DNA of 64,000 bases from Pseudomonas sp. PDNC002 (GTDB taxonomy: Bacteria; Pseudomonadota; Gammaproteobacteria; Pseudomonadales; Pseudomonadaceae): the NCBI RefSeq assembly GCF_016919445.1, contig NZ_CP070356.1, forward strand, positions 2,698,001-2,762,000, read 5' to 3'. The notes below the pieces were generated by a model. That model searched no databases. It was not told the origin of the DNA and saw only the letters and a program-made list of their open reading frames with translations. Of the stretch, positions 36,033-44,047 are shown one piece after another. Numbering within the stretch: the stretch's first letter is position 1; each line of letters opens with the position of its first letter. A program made the translations under genes and the position numbers.

Positions 36033-36431
36033 ATGATTCGTTGCAAGCGCGCCTACGAGCCGGCCATGAAAGCGGATGGAGAGCGGGTACTGGTGGACCG
36101 CCTGTGGCCGCGGGGGATTCGCAAGGAAGACCTGTACATGGCGTTCTGGGCCAAGGACGCTGCGCCGTCCAACGAGCTGCGTCAGCGCTTTCATCATGAT
36201 CCGAGCCTGTTCGAGGATTTCCGCAGGGCCTACCACGGCGAGCTGAACGCGCATCCGGAGCATTGGATGGGCCTGCTCGATCTGGCGCGCAAGGGCACGC
36301 TGACGCTGCTCTATGCGGCCAGGGACGAGGAGCACAACAATGCCCGGGTGCTGGCGGAGTTCCTTGAGGATGAGCTGGAGAAACAGGGCGAGGGGAGTTC
36401 CCCGGTCTGTTATGCCGGGAAGACCGAATAG
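36033..36431 (+). CDS. DUF488 family protein
   Basis: A 132-residue cytosolic protein of the DUF488 family: VLVDRLWPRGIRKEDL, WAKDAAPSNELRQRFHHDP and TLLYAARDEEHNNARVL are the family motifs. Function unknown. ATG 36033 follows GGGGAGGATTTCGG; an open frame upstream overlaps the divergent lipoprotein gene and is rejected. Confidence 0.9.
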   Translation: MIRCKRAYEPAMKADGERVLVDRLWPRGIRKEDLYMAFWAKDAAPSNELRQRFHHDPSLFEDFRRAYHGELNAHPEHWMGLLDLARKGTLTLLYAARDEEHNNARVLAEFLEDELEKQGEGSSPVCYAGKTE

Positions 36432-36436
36432 CGGCA

Positions 36437-36589
36437 GTTCGCGAGCTTGTTCGCGAACCCAGGTGAATGGCAGACGCCAAGGCATCAGTCCGACTGTCAG
36501 GATCGTCGGATGGGTAGAACTTGCGATACCCATCGACAATGTCTGTCGGTGCATTGATGGGTATCGCTTCGCTCCACACCATCCTACGC
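36437..36589. repeat. Palindromic repeats after DUF488 gene
   Basis: GTTCGCGAGCTTGTTCGCGA starts at 36437 and extends to an 8-bp-stem hairpin ending 36458; it could terminate DUF488 transcription. Then CGGATGGGTAG...GATACCCATCG (36506-36535) and GATGGGTATCGCTTCGCTCC...CATCCTACG (36556-36589) form two related arms of a repeat commonly seen in Pseudomonas spacers. No gene is seen between 36432 and 36620. Confidence 0.7.
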
Positions 36590-36620
36590 AAAGCCGCTCA
36601 GAGCGCAGCGTGCAGGGTGG

Positions 36621-37220
36621 TCACCAGATCTTGTACACCTGCCCGGTCTGCTTGCCTTCCACGCTGCGGGCGAAGCCCAGCGCGGCGTCGGCGGCGGGGA
36701 CCGGCTTGAAGCCACGGAAGAACGGCGCGTAGCCCTCCATCGATTCCACCAGCACGTTCGGGCTCACCGCGTTGATCCGCTGGCCGCGCGGCAATTCCAG
36801 GGCGGCGCTGCATACGAAGCCTTCCACCGCGCCATTGACCAGGCTGGCGGAGCTACCCAGCACGATGGGCTGTTCGCTGAGGATGCCGGTGGTGAGGGTG
36901 AAGGAAGCGCCGTCGTTGGCGTACTGGCTGCCGATCAGCACCAGGTTCACTTGGCCCATCAGCTTGTCCTTCAGACCGACCGCCATTTCCGCTTCGCCCA
37001 TTTCCGACAGCGCACCGAAGTGCACCTTGCCGGCGGCGCTGACCAGCGCGTCGAAACCGCCGATCTGTTCGAACAGCTTGCGGATCGAGGCGCTGTCGGT
37101 GATGTCCACGCGGTAGTCGCCGCTGTTGCGGCCCACGCGGATGATGTCGTGGCGCGGGCTCAGTTCGTTGGCGACGGCCTGGCCGAGGGTGCCGCTGGCA
37201 CCGATCAGGATGATTTTCAT
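36621..37220 (-). CDS. Short-chain dehydrogenase/reductase (atypical)
   Basis: A 199-residue SDR with the cofactor loop GASGTLGQAVANEL (about 7-20) and NSGDYRVDIT. It is shorter than typical SDRs and lacks a canonical YxxxK: the equivalent region reads SASLVNGAVEGFV, as in the fabG-like short SDRs of the 'YdfG-like 199-aa' group. Divergent from a LysR regulator 97 bp away, which probably controls it. Confidence 0.85.
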   Translation of the reverse strand: MKIILIGASGTLGQAVANELSPRHDIIRVGRNSGDYRVDITDSASIRKLFEQIGGFDALVSAAGKVHFGALSEMGEAEMAVGLKDKLMGQVNLVLIGSQYANDGASFTLTTGILSEQPIVLGSSASLVNGAVEGFVCSAALELPRGQRINAVSPNVLVESMEGYAPFFRGFKPVPAADAALGFARSVEGKQTGQVYKIW

Positions 37221-37277
37221 GAGAAGGCTCCACTGGGTGGTTTGGCTGAAGACCTATCCAGAGTAGTCTGGCAACTT

Positions 37278-37304
37278 GTTGTGATAATCCATCTAATCGA
37301 CAAC
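37278..37304. promoter_or_regulatory. Candidate LysR operator between SDR and LysR genes
   Basis: GTTGTGAT (37278-37285) and ATCGACAAC (37296-37304) form an interrupted dyad inside the 97-bp divergent promoter. The dyad fits an LTTR recognition site, but this is only inferred from symmetry and position. Confidence 0.45.
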
Positions 37305-37317
37305 CTTTGGTTTTCAT

Positions 37318-38247
37318 ATGGAAACAATCGCCAGCGACCTGGAAGACCTTTCCGCCTTTGCCGTGCTGCTGGAATGCGGCAGCTTCACCCACGCTGCGGA
37401 GAAGCTCGGTTGCAGCAAGGGCCAGTTGTCCAAGCGCATTTCCGCGCTGGAGCAGGCGCTGGGCGCGACCCTGGTGCACCGTACGACACGGCGTCTGTCC
37501 CTGACCGCAGCCGGCGCCGCGCTATTGCCCGAGGCCCAGGCGCTCAATGCCCAGGCGGCGCGGGCTCGGCAGGCGGTGCTGGCGTTGCAGGAAGAGGCAC
37601 AGGGCAAGGTGCGGCTGAGCGTACCGGTGTCGCTGGGTGAGACCTTCTTCGATGCCTGGCTGATGGAGTTCTCCCGCCAATACCCGGACATCCGCCTGGA
37701 ACTGGATCTGTCCAACGAGCGCCGCGACCTGGTGGCCGACGGCTTCGACCTGGCGATCCGTTCCGGCAGCCTGGAAGTGGATGACCGCTTCGTCGCCAAG
37801 CCCCTGTTCGCCTTGCAGGAACTGACCTGCGCCACGCCGGACTACCTCGCCGAACACGGTGCGCCGCAGGTTCCGGCGGACCTGACCGGGCATTCCTGCC
37901 TGCAGAACACCCACTATCAGGACAGCGACGTGTGGCTTTATCAGCGCCGCCACGAACTGTTCCGCGTTGCGATCAGTGGCGTGCTGGCGAGCAACCACTA
38001 CACGCTGCTGAAGAAAGCCGCGCTGGCTGGTGCCGGCATCAGTCGGCTGCCGTCCTACATGATTCAGCAGGAATTGGCTGAAGGCAGCCTTGTCTGGCTG
38101 CTCCGTGATTACCAGACTCGCAGCCAGCCGGTGTTCCTCATCCATCCGTACCAGGGTCGCCTGCCGCGCCGCACGCAGCTTCTGGCGGACTACCTGCTGC
38201 GCTGGTTCGAGCGCAGCCGCAGGCAGTTGGTCGCCCTGGAGGGCTGA
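37318..38247 (+). CDS. LysR-family transcriptional regulator
   Basis: A 309-residue LTTR: N-terminal winged HTH (about 10-68, FAVLLECGSFTHAAEKLGCSKGQLSKRISALEQALG), then the two-lobed periplasmic-binding-like sensor domain (about 95-300, GKVRLSVPVSLGETFFDAWL). Closest in style to the AaeR/DsdC-like group regulating adjacent oxidoreductases. Divergent from the SDR gene, the usual arrangement for a regulator and its target. Confidence 0.92.
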   Translation: METIASDLEDLSAFAVLLECGSFTHAAEKLGCSKGQLSKRISALEQALGATLVHRTTRRLSLTAAGAALLPEAQALNAQAARARQAVLALQEEAQGKVRLSVPVSLGETFFDAWLMEFSRQYPDIRLELDLSNERRDLVADGFDLAIRSGSLEVDDRFVAKPLFALQELTCATPDYLAEHGAPQVPADLTGHSCLQNTHYQDSDVWLYQRRHELFRVAISGVLASNHYTLLKKAALAGAGISRLPSYMIQQELAEGSLVWLLRDYQTRSQPVFLIHPYQGRLPRRTQLLADYLLRWFERSRRQLVALEG

Positions 38248-38258
38248 CAGAGGTTTCA

Positions 38259-38316
38259 TTCAGCTTCGTTCAGCTTTGTTCAGTGATGGTTCAGAAAGGG
38301 TTCAGGGGGAGTTCAG
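38259..38316 (+). promoter_or_regulatory. Array of phased GTTCAG direct repeats (PhoP-box-like)
   Basis: TTCAG occurs six times, starting at 38259, 38269, 38279, 38290, 38301 and 38312. The last four are exact GTTCAG-N5-GTTCAG repeats (38278-38316), an 11-bp spacing that puts each on the same DNA face. PhoP-type sites in Pseudomonas are, as I recall, GTTCAG-N5-GTTCAG, and slyB and pagP are PhoP targets in enteric bacteria. The array ends 55 bp before the slyB copy 2 ATG. Confidence 0.75.
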
Positions 38317-38370
38317 GGTTGGCCTCGTAGGCTTTGCCCTATTCTTTCAGCCCCTTCCGAGGTGACCACC

Positions 38371-38835
38371 ATGAACCGTTCTACTCTGCTGCTGACCGCC
38401 CTGCTCACCAGCGCCGCTCTGCTGAGCGGCTGCGCGTCCAACCTGTCGGGTTCTTCCTATTCCCGCGCTGACGCCCGCGCTGTGCAGAACGTCCGCATGG
38501 GCACCGTCGAATCCCTGCGGCCGGTGCAGATCGAAGGCACCAAGACGCCCATCGGCACCCTGGCCGGCGCGGCGGTTGGCGGTATCGCCGGCAACTCCAT
38601 TGGCGGCGGCCGTGGAAAGGCCATCACCACCATTCTCGGCGGCGTGGCTGGCGGGGCGGCGGGCTCGGCGGTGGAAGAGGGCATTACCCGCACCCAGGGC
38701 GTCGAGATCGTGGTCCGCGAGGATGACGGCGGCACCCGCGCCTACGTTCAGGCGGTGGATGCCAACCAGCAGTTCCGGATCGGTGATCGCGTGCGCATCA
38801 TGACCGTCAACGGCGCCAGCCGCGTCACCATCTGA
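38371..38835 (+). CDS. slyB: SlyB-type glycine-zipper outer-membrane lipoprotein (copy 2)
   Basis: A 154-residue lipoprotein with lipobox LLSGC (Cys21), a glycine zipper (GAAVGGIAGNSIGGGRGKAITTILGGVAGGAAGSAVEEGI) and the same C-terminal domain as the copy at 25187. The GTTCAG array upstream suggests control by PhoP under low Mg2+ or peptide stress. It lies 14 bp before a PagP-like gene with a strong ribosome-binding site, so both belong to one envelope-remodelling operon. ATG 38371 follows CCGAGG; an upstream ATG at 38362 is less likely. Confidence 0.87.
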   Translation: MNRSTLLLTALLTSAALLSGCASNLSGSSYSRADARAVQNVRMGTVESLRPVQIEGTKTPIGTLAGAAVGGIAGNSIGGGRGKAITTILGGVAGGAAGSAVEEGITRTQGVEIVVREDDGGTRAYVQAVDANQQFRIGDRVRIMTVNGASRVTI

Positions 38836-38849
38836 ACGGAGGACGCGCC

Positions 38850-39308
38850 ATGCGCCGCCTGCTGATTGCCGCGCTGGCCCTGCTTGGATGTGGCATCGCC
38901 ATGGCTGATGACGGGGGCTTCTGGTACCTGCAGACCAGCGTCTACACGACCCACTGGACCAACGATCCGGAGCACAACAACCACCAGGAACTGATCGGCC
39001 TCGAGCGTAACCGCGCCGATGGCGTGGTGTTCGGCGGTGCGACCTTCAAGAACTCGTTCAGCCAGCGTTCCAACTACGTCTATGCCGGCAAGCGCTTCGA
39101 CTGGGACGGCACGCCGTTCTACGCCAAGGTCACTGGCGGCGCGCTACAGGGTTATCGCGGCGACTACCGCGACAAGATTCCGCTGAACCGCTATGGCGTA
39201 GCGCCGGCAATCATCCCGTCGGTGGGCGCGCACCTGGGGCCGGTCGCTGCGGAGTTCGTGGTGCTGGGGGGATCGGCCGCGATGGTTAACGTCGGCGTGC
39301 GCTTCTGA
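38850..39308 (+). CDS. PagP-like lipid A palmitoyltransferase
   Basis: A 152-residue outer-membrane protein with signal peptide (cleavage about 19, GIAMA) and an alternating beta-barrel pattern ending in Phe (VNVGVRF). It aligns by eye with PagP: His35 in YTTHWT matches catalytic His33 of E. coli PagP, and FKNSFSQRS (Asn68-Ser69) matches FKDSW (Asp76-Ser77), so the catalytic Asp is replaced by Asn. IIPSVGAHLGPVAAEFVVLGG matches the later strand. PagP moves palmitate from phospholipid to lipid A; a P. aeruginosa homologue (PA1343) is reported as PhoP-controlled. Confidence 0.8.
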   Translation: MRRLLIAALALLGCGIAMADDGGFWYLQTSVYTTHWTNDPEHNNHQELIGLERNRADGVVFGGATFKNSFSQRSNYVYAGKRFDWDGTPFYAKVTGGALQGYRGDYRDKIPLNRYGVAPAIIPSVGAHLGPVAAEFVVLGGSAAMVNVGVRF

Positions 39309-39319
39309 TCCTTCACCCT

Positions 39320-39371
39320 GCAGAAACGAAACGGGCCACGATGGATGTTCATCGCGGCCCGCGTCGTTTCT
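39320..39371. terminator. Long bidirectional hairpin between pagP-like and aminotransferase genes
   Basis: CAGAAACGAAACGGGCC (39320-39336) pairs with GGCCCGCGTCGTTTCTG (39355-39371) with a few mismatches, between two converging stops; likely terminator for both directions. Confidence 0.7.
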
Positions 39372-39385
39372 GAAAGACGAAAAAG

Positions 39386-40708
39386 TCAGGCAGTTACTTC
39401 CTTCAGCGCCTTGTCCAGGCAATCGATGAACAGCTCCGCATGTTCCTGCTCGAAGGCCAGTAGCGGGCGAATCTTCAGGATGTTCTCCATCGGGCCGGCC
39501 GCGCTGATCAGCACGCCGCGCTCACGCATCGCGTTCACCACCTGGCGGGTCTGGTTGGCGGCCGGGCTTTTTGCCGCGCGATCCGTGACCAATTCGACGC
39601 CGAGGAACAGTCCCGCGCCGCGCACGTCACCGATCAGTTCGTGCCGGTCGGCCAACTGGCGGATGCCGTCCAGCATGAAGTTGCCGATGCGCTGTGAGCG
39701 CTCCTGCAGTTGTTCATCACGGATGACATCGAGCACTGCCTGGGCCGCCGCGCAGGACACCGGGTTGCCGCCGAAGGTGTTGAAGTAGCGCACCTCGCGG
39801 CCGAAGCTTTCGAGGATTTCCGGGCGCACGACCACGCCGGCGATGGGCTGGCCGTTACCCATGGGTTTGCCGAGGGTGACCAGGTCCGGTTGTACGCCGT
39901 GGCGCTGGAAGCCCCACATGGCGTCGCCGGTACGAGCGAAACCGCTCTGCACTTCGTCGGCGATGTAGAGCAGGCCTTCGTCTTGGGCGACCTTCACCGC
40001 TTCGGCGAGGAATCCGGCCGGATCGGCCAGCACGCCGTCGCTGGCGAAGATGCCGTCGAGCAGCAGCGCGGCGGGCTTGATGCCATTGGCGCGCAGGTCG
40101 GCGATGGCGGCGCGCACGTCATCGGCGAACAGCTTGCCGACGTTCTCCGCACCCAGGCGGTAGGCGTCCGGCGCGCGCAAGGTGCGGGCGTGGGCGGGCA
40201 GGGTGATGCCGGCGCCGAGGGACGGCGACAGCTCGGAGATGGTGCCGGTGACGCCGTGGTAGGCGAAGCGGGTGATGATCACCCCGGTGCCGCCGGTGTA
40301 CTGGCGGGCGATGCGCAGGGCGAGGTCATTGGCCTCGCTGCCGGTGCAGGTGAACATCACCTGGTCCAGCCCGGCGGGGAAGGTGGCGAGCAGGTCTTCG
40401 GCGTAGTCGAGGATGCCTTCCTGCAGGTAGCGGGTGTGGGTGTTGAGCACTGCTGCCTGGCTGGCGATGGCCTGCACCACGCGCGGGTGGCAGTGGCCGA
40501 TGGAGGCGACGTTGTTGTAGGCGTCGAGGTAGCGGTTGCCCTGGTTGTCGTAGAGCCATACGCCTTCGCCGCGCACGGTGTGCAGCGGGCGCTCGTAGAA
40601 CAGCCGGTAGGCCGGACCGAGCAGGCGCGCGCGGCGCTCGATCAGGCGACGTTCCTGTTCGCTCAGGCGCTCGGCGTCGGCGGCGCTGAATCCGTTGGGC
40701 ATGGTCAT
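39386..40708 (-). CDS. Class III aminotransferase-fold PLP enzyme (phospho-lyase type)
   Basis: A 440-residue fold-type I PLP enzyme. Lys281 (TLGKPMGNGQPIAG) binds PLP; Asp251 (YIADEVQSGFARTG) pairs with the pyridine nitrogen; TGSEANDLAL is the phosphate loop. It is the AGXT2L family, whose characterised members cleave phosphoethanolamine or 5-phosphohydroxylysine rather than transaminate. Its gene overlaps the stop of an APH-type kinase (ATGA). GAGGAG precedes the ATG at 40708. The kinase and lyase occur as a pair (or fused) in other organisms, which supports a shared pathway. Confidence 0.88.
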   Translation of the reverse strand: MTMPNGFSAADAERLSEQERRLIERRARLLGPAYRLFYERPLHTVRGEGVWLYDNQGNRYLDAYNNVASIGHCHPRVVQAIASQAAVLNTHTRYLQEGILDYAEDLLATFPAGLDQVMFTCTGSEANDLALRIARQYTGGTGVIITRFAYHGVTGTISELSPSLGAGITLPAHARTLRAPDAYRLGAENVGKLFADDVRAAIADLRANGIKPAALLLDGIFASDGVLADPAGFLAEAVKVAQDEGLLYIADEVQSGFARTGDAMWGFQRHGVQPDLVTLGKPMGNGQPIAGVVVRPEILESFGREVRYFNTFGGNPVSCAAAQAVLDVIRDEQLQERSQRIGNFMLDGIRQLADRHELIGDVRGAGLFLGVELVTDRAAKSPAANQTRQVVNAMRERGVLISAAGPMENILKIRPLLAFEQEHAELFIDCLDKALKEVTA

Positions 40709-41781
40709 TTGCGGGGCTCCTCTTGTTGGGCGCAGGCGGCGAAGATCTGCTCCTGCGCCTGTTCCCGGCTCAGGCGGGCCAGGCCTTGTACGGCCTGCCA
40801 TGCGTGGCCGGTGTTACGCAGGATGTAGTCGCGGTTCTCGGGGTGCAGGCTGGCGCGCCAGGCGGTGATGCTCAGGGTCATGATCAGGCGCGTGGCGATC
40901 AGGTCGGCGAGGATTTCCTGTTCTTCGGCCTGCAGCGGGCAGCGGCGATGGTAGGCGGCGATCATCTCGGAGGCGGTGGCCAGTGGCGCGTCCGGCTCGC
41001 CCACCTGGTAGGCGGCGGCGACGCCCAGGTCGTTGATCAGCGGCGCGTGGACCATGTCGCCGAAGTCGAGGATGTTGCGTACCCGGTCCGGATGCTCGGC
41101 ATCGACGATGACGTTGTGCGGATTCAGGTCGTTGTGGATGACCTGGGCGCGCAGCGTGGTCTGGCGGGGCAGGGCATGGCGCTCGAAGTTGTCGAGGAAG
41201 CGCTCGACCAGGGCGCGCTGTTCGCGGTCCTCGATGTAGGTCAGCAGGTTGCGCAGGCGCGAGGCGTGCTTGAGGTCCCAGAGCAGCTCGTGGTCGGCGG
41301 TGGCCGGGTGTTCGAAACCCTTGAGCGCCAGGCCCAGGCGGGCCAGGTCGTCGCCCAGGTTCTCGCGCAGGGCGCGACTGCGTTGCGGGACGCGGTGCAG
41401 CGGGACGCCGTCGACGAAGGAGAACAGCCGGGCAATCATCGGCTGGCCGTCGACGGTGATGGGAATCTGGTGTTCGCCGTTCAGCGAGGGATAGACGCGC
41501 TGCACTGCCAGAGTCGGGTCCAGGGCCTCCACGCGCAGCAGGGCGCGGGTCTGGAAGTCCACCACCTGCGGGTCTTCCAGCGGGTGCGAGAGCTTCAGCA
41601 GGCGGTCGTCGCCATGGCCGTGGGCGATATGGAAGTTCAGGTCGCGTTCGCCGGCGAGGCGGTGCAGCGTGCCGCGCTGGCCGAAGTATTCCTCGGCGAT
41701 GGCAGCGGCCTGGGCATCGCTCACCTGGGCGGGGGCCGCTTCCAGCAGGTGATCGTGGACGGGAGCGGTATTGAGGGGCAC
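40705..41781 (-). CDS. APH-fold small-molecule kinase (hydroxylysine kinase-like)
   Basis: A 358-residue phosphotransferase. VIHNDLNPHNVIVDAEHPDRVRNILDFGDM contains the catalytic HNDLNPHN loop and DFG. It resembles the hydroxylysine-kinase (HYKK/AGPHD1) branch, which phosphorylates small amino alcohols, not antibiotic-resistance kinases. Start taken as GTG 41781 (MPLNTAPVHDHLLEAAPAQV) with GGAG 8 nt upstream. A perfect hairpin separates it from the binding-protein gene. The substrate is not known; free hydroxylysine or ethanolamine-like compounds fit best. Confidence 0.83.
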   Translation of the reverse strand: MPLNTAPVHDHLLEAAPAQVSDAQAAAIAEEYFGQRGTLHRLAGERDLNFHIAHGHGDDRLLKLSHPLEDPQVVDFQTRALLRVEALDPTLAVQRVYPSLNGEHQIPITVDGQPMIARLFSFVDGVPLHRVPQRSRALRENLGDDLARLGLALKGFEHPATADHELLWDLKHASRLRNLLTYIEDREQRALVERFLDNFERHALPRQTTLRAQVIHNDLNPHNVIVDAEHPDRVRNILDFGDMVHAPLINDLGVAAAYQVGEPDAPLATASEMIAAYHRRCPLQAEEQEILADLIATRLIMTLSITAWRASLHPENRDYILRNTGHAWQAVQGLARLSREQAQEQIFAACAQQEEPRK

Positions 41782-41841
41782 GGGTACATCTCCAGCAGGG
41801 TTCAGCGGTCGTTCTGTATTGCAGCGGCCGGGCGAGGTGGC

Positions 41842-41872
41842 GCGTCCGCCCGGCGCGGGGCCGGGCGGACGC
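41842..41872 (-). terminator. Hairpin between binding-protein and kinase genes
   Basis: GCGTCCGCCCGG (41842-41853) and CCGGGCGGACGC (41861-41872) form a 12-bp perfect stem with a CGCGGGG loop, 7 bp past the stop of the binding-protein gene. There is no T-tract, so it may stabilise the upstream message or reduce read-through into the kinase gene instead of ending transcription. Confidence 0.65.
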
Positions 41873-41879
41873 CATCCAC

Positions 41880-42908
41880 TTACTTGCTTGCCCAGGCGTT
41901 GAAGCGGGTTTCCAGTTCCTCGCCGTGGTCGATCCAGAACTCGGTGTCCATGGCGCGCGCGTTCTCCAGGTTCTGCGGCGCAGTGGGGAGGTTCGGCGCG
42001 ATGGCGGCGTTGATCAGCGGGATGGTGTTCTTGTTGGTCGGGCCGTAGGGGATGGTTTCGGCAAAGACCTTCTGGTACTCGGGTTTGTTGGCCAGGGCAA
42101 TGAACTGCTCGGCCAGCTCCTTCTTCGGACTGCCCTTGACGATAGCCCAGTGGTCGAGGTCGTAGATGCTGCCGTTCCACTGGATGGCGAAGTCGCGGCC
42201 TTCCTTCTGCGCGGTGGCGACGCGGCCGTTGTAGGCCGAGGTCATTACCACGTCACCGGCGGCCAGCCATTGCAGCGGTTGCGCGCCGGCTTCCCACCAC
42301 TGGATGTAGGGCTTGATCTCGTCGAGCTTCTTGAACGCGCGGTCCACGCCTTCCTTGGTGCCCAGCACCTTGTACAGGTCGGCCTGTTTCACGCCGTCGG
42401 CTTCCAGGGCGAATTCCAGGGTGAACTTGGCGCCCCGGCGCAGGCCGCGCTTGCCCGGGTACTTCTTCACGTCCCAGAAGTCGGCCCAGCTGGTGGGGGC
42501 GCTGGCCAGCTTCTTGGCGTCGTAGGTGAGCACCGTGGACCAGATGAAGATGCCTACGCCACAGTCGCTCACGGCGGCGTCGAGGAAGTCGGCCTGCTTG
42601 CCGAGCTTGCTCCAGTCGAGCTGCTCGAACAGGCCTTCGCTGCAACCGCGCATCAGTTCCGGGGATTCCACCTCGACCACGTCCCAGCTGGTCTTGCCGG
42701 TGTCGGCCATGACCTTGATCTTGGCCATCTCGCCGTTGTACTCGGCGCCCTGGACGGTGACCTTGGCCTGCTGCTCGAAGGGTTTGTAGAAGGCCTTTTC
42801 CTGGGCCACCTTGTTGTCGCCACCGAAGGACACCACGGTCAGTGTCTCGGCGTGGAGCTGGGCGGCGCCGCCGGCCAACATCATCAGTGCTATGGCTTTC
42901 TTGAACAT
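41880..42908 (-). CDS. ABC transporter substrate-binding protein (PotD-like)
   Basis: A 342-residue periplasmic binding protein with signal peptide (MFKKAIALMMLAGGAAQLHA). It belongs to the spermidine/putrescine-binding fold: ETLTVVSFGGDNKVAQEKAF, SWDVVEVESPELMRGC and LQWLAAGDVVMTSAYNGRV are typical of the putative-spermidine/putrescine group. No ABC permease or ATPase genes are in the window, so its transporter partners lie elsewhere. AGGAG lies before ATG 42908. Ligand unknown; an amino compound used by the kinase/lyase pair is likely. Confidence 0.9.
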   Translation of the reverse strand: MFKKAIALMMLAGGAAQLHAETLTVVSFGGDNKVAQEKAFYKPFEQQAKVTVQGAEYNGEMAKIKVMADTGKTSWDVVEVESPELMRGCSEGLFEQLDWSKLGKQADFLDAAVSDCGVGIFIWSTVLTYDAKKLASAPTSWADFWDVKKYPGKRGLRRGAKFTLEFALEADGVKQADLYKVLGTKEGVDRAFKKLDEIKPYIQWWEAGAQPLQWLAAGDVVMTSAYNGRVATAQKEGRDFAIQWNGSIYDLDHWAIVKGSPKKELAEQFIALANKPEYQKVFAETIPYGPTNKNTIPLINAAIAPNLPTAPQNLENARAMDTEFWIDHGEELETRFNAWASK

Positions 42909-43132
42909 GCGATGACTCCTGAGCGGGCCAATCCGGCCCATGAATAAGAGGGCAGCTTCAAGAGTGGGGCGATGCGCCGGGCCAAGCTGGAAGGCCGGCT
43001 GGCATTGCCCTCGGACATCAGGGAGAGGAACCGGCGGAACGGGTGAGATCGATCATGTGAAGTTGCTCCGTTTCTTGTTGTTGTTCGGATAGCTCGGTGT
43101 AGGACCAAGCTGGACCGATTAAAACATCTTCC

Positions 43133-43154
43133 AAAACATGATGCATCATGTTTT
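43133..43154. promoter_or_regulatory. Perfect 22-bp palindrome, probable GntR operator
   Basis: AAAACATGATGCATCATGTT(TT), 43133-43154, is an exact dyad in the 332-bp region between the divergent binding-protein and SDR genes; AAAACATC at 43121 is an extra half-site. FCD-type GntR regulators bind such AT-rich dyads, and one is encoded at 44048. The rest of the 332-bp region (42909-43240) holds no gene and presumably the two promoters. Confidence 0.7.
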
Positions 43155-43240
43155 TATTGACGCCATCGCTTCACGGACGTTCATCGATCGCGCGCCCCGA
43201 TGGGGCATAGAAAGCGGCTCAGACTTGAGAGGGAAGCCCC

Positions 43241-43975
43241 ATGAACCAGACCAGAACCTTGCTCCTTACCGGCGCCAGCCGCGGCATCGGCCACGCCACG
43301 GTGAAGCACTTCAATGCCGCCGGCTGGCGCGTGTTCACCGCCTCGCGCCAGGACTGGAGCGCCGAATGCCCCTGGGCCGAAGGCCTGATCAACCACATCC
43401 ACTTGGACCTGGAGGACATCGACAGCGTGCAGGCCAGCCTGCCGATGATCCGCGAGAAGCTCGGCGGCTCGCTGCACGCCCTGGTGAACAACGCCGGCAT
43501 CTCTCCCAAGGGCCCGGAAGGTGAACGCCTGGGCGTGCTGGGCAGCGACTACGCCACCTGGCTGAAGGTGTTCAACGTCAACCTGTTCTCCACCGCGCTG
43601 CTGGCGCGTGGCCTGTTCGACGAACTGAAGGCGGCCAAGGGCTCGGTGATCAACGTCACCTCCATCGCCGGGTCGCGCGTGCACCCCTTCGCCGGTGCGG
43701 CCTACGCCTGCTCGAAAGCCGCGCTGGCCGCGCTGACCCGCGAGATGGCCCACGACTTCGGCCCGCATGGCGTGCGGGTGAACGCCATCGCGCCGGGGGA
43801 AATCGACACGGCTATCCTGTCGTCGGGTACCGAGCTGATCGTCGAACGCGACATTCCCATGCACCGCCTGGGCAAGCCGGAGGAGGTCGCCTCGCTCATC
43901 CACTTCCTCTGCACCAGCGGCGCGTCCTACGTGAATGGTGCGGAAATCCACGTCAATGGCGGGCAGCATGTGTGA
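43241..43975 (+). CDS. Short-chain dehydrogenase/reductase
   Basis: A 244-residue classical SDR: cofactor loop TGASRGIG (about 10-17), NNAG (about 85), catalytic Ser (INVTSIAGSR) and YACSK in place of YxxxK, and C-terminal GGQHV. Cytosolic, NAD(P)-dependent, substrate unknown. GAGGGAAG lies before the ATG. It is read with the GntR gene and divergently from the kinase/lyase/binding-protein genes, so all may serve one catabolic route. Confidence 0.92.
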   Translation: MNQTRTLLLTGASRGIGHATVKHFNAAGWRVFTASRQDWSAECPWAEGLINHIHLDLEDIDSVQASLPMIREKLGGSLHALVNNAGISPKGPEGERLGVLGSDYATWLKVFNVNLFSTALLARGLFDELKAAKGSVINVTSIAGSRVHPFAGAAYACSKAALAALTREMAHDFGPHGVRVNAIAPGEIDTAILSSGTELIVERDIPMHRLGKPEEVASLIHFLCTSGASYVNGAEIHVNGGQHV

Positions 43976-44047
43976 AACCGGCTGGTATTCGGCGCGATCA
44001 GCGACCATCATTCGCGCCCGAATTCCGCACCACGCGATGAGACGGCG

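Noticed and set aside
38259-38316. Short regular repeats resembling a CRISPR array
   Set aside because: Units are only 5-6 bp with 5-bp gaps and no cas genes; they fit transcription-factor half-sites.
40705-41781. Aminoglycoside phosphotransferase resistance gene
   Set aside because: It shares the APH fold, but sequence and overlap with an AGXT2L-type enzyme fit a metabolic kinase.
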